Both the position numbers and the translations under genes were made by a program. DNA of 11,216 bases from Gemmataceae bacterium (lineage in GTDB: Bacteria > Planctomycetota > Planctomycetia > Gemmatales > Gemmataceae), in the NCBI GenBank assembly GCA_009691815.1, contig SIAL01000076.1, positions 1-11,216 of the forward strand. Direction: 5' to 3'. Each line of letters starts with the position of its first letter. The first letter of the stretch is position 1. The notes below the pieces were generated by a model. That model made no database searches. It saw only the letters and a program-made list of their open reading frames with translations, and was not told where the DNA came from. Positions 7,508 through 11,216 of this stretch are shown here, piece by piece.

Positions 7508-8656
7508 TTAGGACATGAAGAGTTTGGAAACCTGAAAAGGGGGAGGATTGGACGGATCAAAACAATTAAGGGGAATCCAGTTCAAGGATTGTTCGGTCAT
7601 TTGGGCACAGGTAATTTCCGCGGCCGCAGGGGAAAACTGGAATCCCCAGCGAAAATGGCCAGCATTCATAAAGGCATTGGAACATCCGGGTAGGGGGCCG
7701 ATAAACGGAATGCCGCGTGTTGCATAGGGACGAAGGCCGGCCCAAGACTTTTGGGGCTCCTTTGTGGCTAGGCTTGGAATCATTTCCCGGGCAAATCCAA
7801 GCAGCTCCTCAAGACCTGTTGGGGTGACAGAGGCGTCAAACCCCGCCAACTCCTCCGTACTTCCCACCAACAAAACCCCATCGCCCCGGGGCACCAAATA
7901 GCGTTTTCCCACCTCGACAATGGGCCATCCGAAAGACTCTGGACAATAAAATTGGACCATTTGGCCACGAATGGGGTGAATCATGGGATCAAGTCCCAAG
8001 ATTTTATGGTCGCATAATCCGGTCCAGGCACCGGTGGCAAAAAGTACTTTGCCGGGGTGGTAGCTATTTCCCTTTTTGTCATGAACCGCCGTGATTCGAC
8101 CTAGGGCGGTGTCCATGTGGGAGATTTCGGTGTTGGGGTGAAGGTGAACCCCTCTATTGGTGTTGGCCTTTTCCAAGGCCCGAAGGTGCCGTGGATTTCT
8201 GACTTGGGCCATGGTCGGAAATTGCACAGCCAAGTTATGGATGGACAGGTCCAAGCCTTGAAAAGCACCCCAATCTTTGGGGTCTAGGAATTCAAACGGA
8301 ATACCCTCTTGCTGCCAGCCTAAAACCCGCTCAGGGTTCGGTAATTCGTCCCGTGGCATGATTTCCACCCCGCCCGAGATCCGGTAGCCGTTATCGATAA
8401 GGGTTTCCTCAAGAAGTTCTTGATGGAGGATGGGGTGCAGGTGGGCGCCCCTGCTTCGAAGTTTATCATTGGGAGTTTGGGCCCGTTCAACATTTCCGGG
8501 TGGGATAATTCCCGCCCCGGCCCATGAGGCGCCCATTCCCAAATGGTTTTTCTCCAAAACGGCAATGGAGAGACCTTTTTTGGACAGAAACCATGCCGAG
8601 GTTAGGCCGATTACACCTCCCCCAATGATCAACACATCCACGATAGTTTCCGACAC
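7508..8656 (-). CDS. thiO: FAD-dependent amine oxidase, glycine oxidase (ThiO)-like, DAO/DadA family
   Basis: Predicted to oxidise glycine or a small amino acid to the imino acid with H2O2 release; ThiO supplies dehydroglycine for the thiazole of thiamine. The 382 residues carry the Rossmann FAD motif GGGVIG at 12-17 with Glu35 ending the second strand, GASWAGAGIIPP at 42-53, the RGQM segment, YLVPRGDG with VGSTEE, GLRP (Arg309) and GHFRWG (Arg336). The two arginines sit 27 residues apart, as I recall for the substrate-binding pair of Bacillus glycine oxidase. The start is set at GTG 8656 because GGAGG (8663-8667) lies 6 bases upstream; the longer ATG start at 8752 would add 32 atypical residues and run into mutS2. 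No thiS, thiG or other thiamine gene is near, so another amino-acid oxidase role cannot be excluded. It leads an operon with the PHP gene. Confidence 0.85.
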   Translation of the reverse strand: MSETIVDVLIIGGGVIGLTSAWFLSKKGLSIAVLEKNHLGMGASWAGAGIIPPGNVERAQTPNDKLRSRGAHLHPILHQELLEETLIDNGYRISGGVEIMPRDELPNPERVLGWQQEGIPFEFLDPKDWGAFQGLDLSIHNLAVQFPTMAQVRNPRHLRALEKANTNRGVHLHPNTEISHMDTALGRITAVHDKKGNSYHPGKVLFATGAWTGLCDHKILGLDPMIHPIRGQMVQFYCPESFGWPIVEVGKRYLVPRGDGVLLVGSTEELAGFDASVTPTGLEELLGFAREMIPSLATKEPQKSWAGLRPYATRGIPFIGPLPGCSNAFMNAGHFRWGFQFSPAAAEITCAQMTEQSLNWIPLNCFDPSNPPPFQVSKLFMS

Positions 8657-8736
8657 AAGAATCCTCCAAAGGATGATCTTAGTGGTGCAGCGAAAAATGC
8701 CTAAAATTCCTTTATCAATCGAGGAAACGAAATCGG
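8657..8736. promoter_or_regulatory. Divergent intergenic region between thiO-like gene and mutS2
   Basis: This 80-base gap must hold promoters for both divergent genes unless they lie within the coding regions. It contains the thiO ribosome site GGAGG (complement at 8663-8667) and the mutS2 ribosome site GAGGA (8721-8725). TAAAAT at 8702-8707 could be a -10 element for mutS2, but no good -35 is found 16-18 bases upstream. TTGATA on the minus strand, near 8712-8717, resembles a -35 but has no matching -10. No operator or riboswitch is evident; in particular I see no thi-box upstream of thiO. Confidence 0.35.
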
Positions 8737-10713
8737 ATGGATGCAAAAACAATAAGCCTTGTGGGATTTGACCTAGTGCGTGAACATTTGGCTAGGGAGT
8801 GCGTCAGCACCATGGGCGGCGAACTGGCCGGAGCCTTGGAGCCAATTCGCAACTTTAAGGAACTAACTCAGGAGCAGATTCGTGTAGAAGAGATGGGCAA
8901 GGTTTTGGCCAAAGCCATGGCTCCCCAGCTTGGGGACCTGACGGATGTGCGGCTTGCCCTGAGGCGGGCCGTTTTGGGCTCTCAATTAACCATCGCCGAG
9001 CTTTTGGATGTTGCCCGCACCATGGATTGCACAGGTCAAACCTATCGTTGGAAAGTCAAACTGGATGGGGATTCCCTTAGGCTCATCGAGTTTCTAGGGC
9101 CCCTAGAGGACCTTGGGGCGCACGCAAAATCCATCTATGGCTCTATAGACAAACGGGGTCATGTGCTTGATATGGCCAGTCCGGAATTGTCCGCCGTCCG
9201 TCGCCAAATTCACGAACTCGACGAAAAGTCCAAAGCCATTATGAATCGGCTGCTAAGGGATCCAGAAATTCGCCGCATCCTTCGGTTTCAACAAATTTCT
9301 ATGGTGGGCGACCACCAAGTCTTGGCGGTCTCCGTCAATCATCGGCACAAGATTCAGGGGGTCCATCATCGGTCGAGTTCCACAGGCGACACGATTTTTA
9401 TCGAACCAACCGCTGTTGCCAATTTGGCGACCAAGCGCGGAATCCTTCGCGAGGAAGAGGCAAGAGAAGTGGCTCGGGTCCTACGAAGGCTTAGCGGTGA
9501 GGTTTCCAAGATTGCGGGACCGTTGGGATTCGCCTTGGGAATCTTGGCACGATTGGATCTGATCCTTGCTAAAGCTCGTTGGGGGGGACTCCTAAAGATG
9601 GTGCGTCCGCACTTCAACGAAAAAGGATTATTTGTCCTCAAGGATGCTCGTCATCCCCTCATTGAAGTCCAGTTGCAATCGGTAAAGGATCAAACCCAAG
9701 ACGATGCCAATTGTCCTATTTCTGAAGGGCGTTCGGAAATTACCAAAGCGACCAATGAAGTTGTCCCTATCAGCCTTCATTTGGGTCAACCCGCTCGGTT
9801 GATGATCATCACCGGCCCCAACACGGGTGGAAAAACCGCTAGCCTAAAAACAGCCGGGCTCCTCTGTTTTATGGCCCTTTCCGGCATTCCTATTCCAGCC
9901 TCGGGCGATTCCACAATTCCCATGTTAGAGGGAATCTTTGCCGATATTGGTGAGGAACAGAGCCTAACTCAGTCGCTTAGTAGTTTCAGTAGCCACATTG
10001 CGCGAATTGCTTGGATTTTGCCTAAAATTGGTCAAGGTTGCTTGGTCCTATTGGATGAATTGGGAACGGGGACCGACCCTGCCGAAGGGGCGGCCATGGG
10101 TCGGGCGATTTTGGATGAGCTGAGTCAACGCAATTGCCTTGCCATGGTCACCACCCATTTGGGTGACCTGAAACGCTACTCCAAAAACAACCCGGCGGCC
10201 ATCAATGCCGCGGTGGAGTTTGATCCTGAAACACTGCTGCCCACTTTTCGACTGATTTCCGGCCGTTCCGGCAAAAGCAACGCGTTAAAAATAGCTCGCC
10301 GGTTTCACCTCCCGGAGGAATTGATCAAGCGCGCTCGGTATTATTTGGGTATTCGCAAAAAGGTTTTGAAAAAGGCGACGAAATCGGTTCAGGCGTTTGA
10401 TCCTGAACAGGCGACCGCTTTGGAATCTTTTCCGTCGCAAAGCCGGTTGGATGAGTTTCTGGCCACCGAAACCGCCAACGAACGAGAACGGCTTATAAAG
10501 GAGAAAGCCCAAAGGGAAACGGAACAGAGCCAAAAGATCGCTTGGGCAAGGGCGCTTTTGAAGATAGGTGATTGGGTCGATATTCCCAAGTTTGGCCAAA
10601 CGGGTCAAATCAGCCGCATTGACCAGCGTAAAAGACTTGCCCTTGTACAGGTTGGATTAGGACAATGGGAGATGTCCTTGGACGATGTTTTGCCCAAGGA
10701 AAGGGCTATTTAA
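8737..10713 (+). CDS. mutS2: MutS2-family ATPase lacking the Smr nuclease domain
   Basis: MutS2 proteins bind branched DNA or collided ribosomes rather than mismatches. This copy has the MutS core and ABC-type ATPase: ARHPL at 304-308, Walker A GPNTGGKT at 360-367, signature SLTQSLSSFSSH at 409-420, Walker B LLDE at 438-441 followed by LGTGTDPAEG, and H-loop TTH at 472-474. An unusual polar insert occupies about 309-341 before Walker A. After the ATPase there is a short charged helical stretch (about 545-605) and an SH3/KOW-like segment (about 609-652, GDWVDIPKFGQTGQI), then the stop. At 658 residues it is over 100 shorter than the Bacillus protein, and the C-terminal Smr domain with its LDLRG motif is absent. 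The ATG at 8737 has GAGGA 11 bases upstream. It is a single-gene unit ending in the hairpin at 10709-10757. Confidence 0.93.
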   Translation: MDAKTISLVGFDLVREHLARECVSTMGGELAGALEPIRNFKELTQEQIRVEEMGKVLAKAMAPQLGDLTDVRLALRRAVLGSQLTIAELLDVARTMDCTGQTYRWKVKLDGDSLRLIEFLGPLEDLGAHAKSIYGSIDKRGHVLDMASPELSAVRRQIHELDEKSKAIMNRLLRDPEIRRILRFQQISMVGDHQVLAVSVNHRHKIQGVHHRSSSTGDTIFIEPTAVANLATKRGILREEEAREVARVLRRLSGEVSKIAGPLGFALGILARLDLILAKARWGGLLKMVRPHFNEKGLFVLKDARHPLIEVQLQSVKDQTQDDANCPISEGRSEITKATNEVVPISLHLGQPARLMIITGPNTGGKTASLKTAGLLCFMALSGIPIPASGDSTIPMLEGIFADIGEEQSLTQSLSSFSSHIARIAWILPKIGQGCLVLLDELGTGTDPAEGAAMGRAILDELSQRNCLAMVTTHLGDLKRYSKNNPAAINAAVEFDPETLLPTFRLISGRSGKSNALKIARRFHLPEELIKRARYYLGIRKKVLKKATKSVQAFDPEQATALESFPSQSRLDEFLATETANERERLIKEKAQRETEQSQKIAWARALLKIGDWVDIPKFGQTGQISRIDQRKRLALVQVGLGQWEMSLDDVLPKERAI

Positions 10714-10757
10714 CCCAGATAACAGGGCAAAGGCATTGCCCTGCTATCTGGGTTAAA
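10709..10757. terminator. Long stem-loop between convergent mutS2 and ABC-F gene, probable bidirectional terminator
   Basis: A 22-base inverted repeat (10709-10730 with 10736-10757) encloses a 5-base loop. There is one imperfect position: an A-C mismatch in plus-strand RNA but a G-U wobble in minus-strand RNA, so the fold is fully paired for transcripts of the ABC-F gene. Neither side has a proper U-tract, so it is not a textbook Rho-independent terminator. It includes the mutS2 stop codon at 10711-10713 and lies between the two convergent genes. Termination or 3'-end protection are both plausible. Confidence 0.7.
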
Positions 10758-10769
10758 ACCGCTTGGAAA

Positions 10770-11216
10770 CTAGGCAAATCCTTCAACAATAGCAAACAGT
10801 TCGCTCCACCGATCTTCCGCTTCGCCTAGTTGAACGGCAACTTCATCGATTTCAACCTGAAGGCTGTCAAACTCTTTGGAACTATTCGTATTGAGCTGTT
10901 TGTTTTGCAGGGCCTTGCGTTGGCCGTCTAAGGAGGCGATGGTTTTCTCGACCAATTTGATTTCCTTTTGGGGTTCCATCTCCACCCGGGGGGCCACTGT
11001 TGGTTTGATGGCTTTCTCTACCATGGGGGGCAATTTCATCCGATCGGTGGCCCTTTCTCTTTCGCCGGCCTCTACCTCTTTGTTGACTTTGTAAACATAC
11101 GAATCGTAGTTGCCGCCGTGGGCGGTTACCCTTCCATCCCTTACCTCAATAATGCAGGTGGCGATTTTGTGGGCAAAATGCCGGTCGTGGCTGGTGAAGA
11201 TTACGGTTCCCTCGTA
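10770..11216 (-). CDS. ABC-F family ATPase, C-terminal part (Uup-like tail), cut by window edge
   Basis: Only the last 148 residues are in the window; the frame is open to base 11216 and the gene continues to the right. ABC-F proteins are soluble twin-ATPase factors acting on ribosomes, and some protect against antibiotics. The visible part begins in the second ATPase domain, just after Walker B, with GTVIFTSHDRHF, where His is the switch residue and SHDRxF is characteristic of ABC-F. It continues through IIEVRDGRVTAHGGNYDSY, also typical. The last roughly 70 residues form a charged alpha-helical coiled-coil of the ABC-transporter C-terminal-domain type (start EIKLVEKTI, end DRWSELFAIVEGFA), as in Uup. 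An internal ATG at 11039 is not the start. The stop is TAG at 10770-10772. Subfamily and substrate cannot be fixed without the N-terminal half. Confidence 0.93.
   Translation of the reverse strand, partial: YEGTVIFTSHDRHFAHKIATCIIEVRDGRVTAHGGNYDSYVYKVNKEVEAGERERATDRMKLPPMVEKAIKPTVAPRVEMEPQKEIKLVEKTIASLDGQRKALQNKQLNTNSSKEFDSLQVEIDEVAVQLGEAEDRWSELFAIVEGFA

Noticed and set aside
8430..8771. Plus-strand open frame of 113 codons antisense to the N-terminal part of the ThiO-like gene
   Set aside because: It overlaps the Rossmann motif region of thiO and the start of mutS2; a shadow frame with no motif.
10714..10769. Possible remnant of an Smr domain after the mutS2 stop
   Set aside because: The gap is occupied by a hairpin and immediately followed by the convergent ABC-F stop; nothing resembling LDLRG is encoded.
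1..11216. Mobile elements, CRISPR arrays, toxin-antitoxin or defence genes, tRNA genes
   Set aside because: I scanned for direct repeats with regular spacing, transposase or integrase motifs and tRNA-like elements and saw none; all long frames are accounted for by the listed genes or their shadows.

Overview
The window looks like ordinary chromosomal sequence from a bacterium. It carries about ten genes, most of them housekeeping, packed tightly on both strands at roughly 50 % GC by eye. The best guess for the host is Planctomycetota. Three things point that way: a large multidomain protein with a C-terminal esterase-like domain, a secreted PHP-domain protein with an Ig-like tail ending in the SNPIYV-type motif, and paired cyclophilins, all mixed with scattered housekeeping genes. 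This is inference from protein style; there is no rRNA marker here.

Layout, left to right. A long plus-strand gene (open to the left edge, ending at 2271) encodes a helix-rich protein with an alpha/beta-hydrolase-like domain whose catalytic Ser and His both appear to be replaced. It converges on a minus-strand pair of cyclophilin prolyl isomerases: an exported one (3425 to 2856), then a cytosolic one (2834 to 2331), ending in a good intrinsic terminator. Divergent from that pair is a tightly coupled plus-strand operon, lipA-tmk-holB (3613-6163), whose genes overlap by GTGA and ATGA. It converges with only 3 bases to spare on a minus-strand pair: a ThiO/DadA-type FAD amine oxidase (8656 to 7508), then a secreted PHP-domain phosphoesterase (7483 to 6167). 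Divergent from thiO is mutS2 (8737-10713), which lacks the usual C-terminal Smr nuclease domain. It converges on the C-terminal part of an ABC-F ATPase that runs off the right edge. A long near-perfect hairpin separates these last two genes.

Functionally the window mixes cofactor biosynthesis (lipoyl synthase, perhaps thiamine through ThiO), DNA precursor supply and replication (dTMP kinase, clamp-loader delta'), DNA recombination control (MutS2), protein folding (cyclophilins) and translation (ABC-F). I see no tRNA, rRNA, insertion sequence, CRISPR array, phage gene or obvious defence system. No intergenic gap exceeds 300 bases; the largest is about 187 bases (3426-3612). The most interesting points are the apparent pseudo-hydrolase and the Smr-less MutS2. 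I did not find evidence of a wholly new system.
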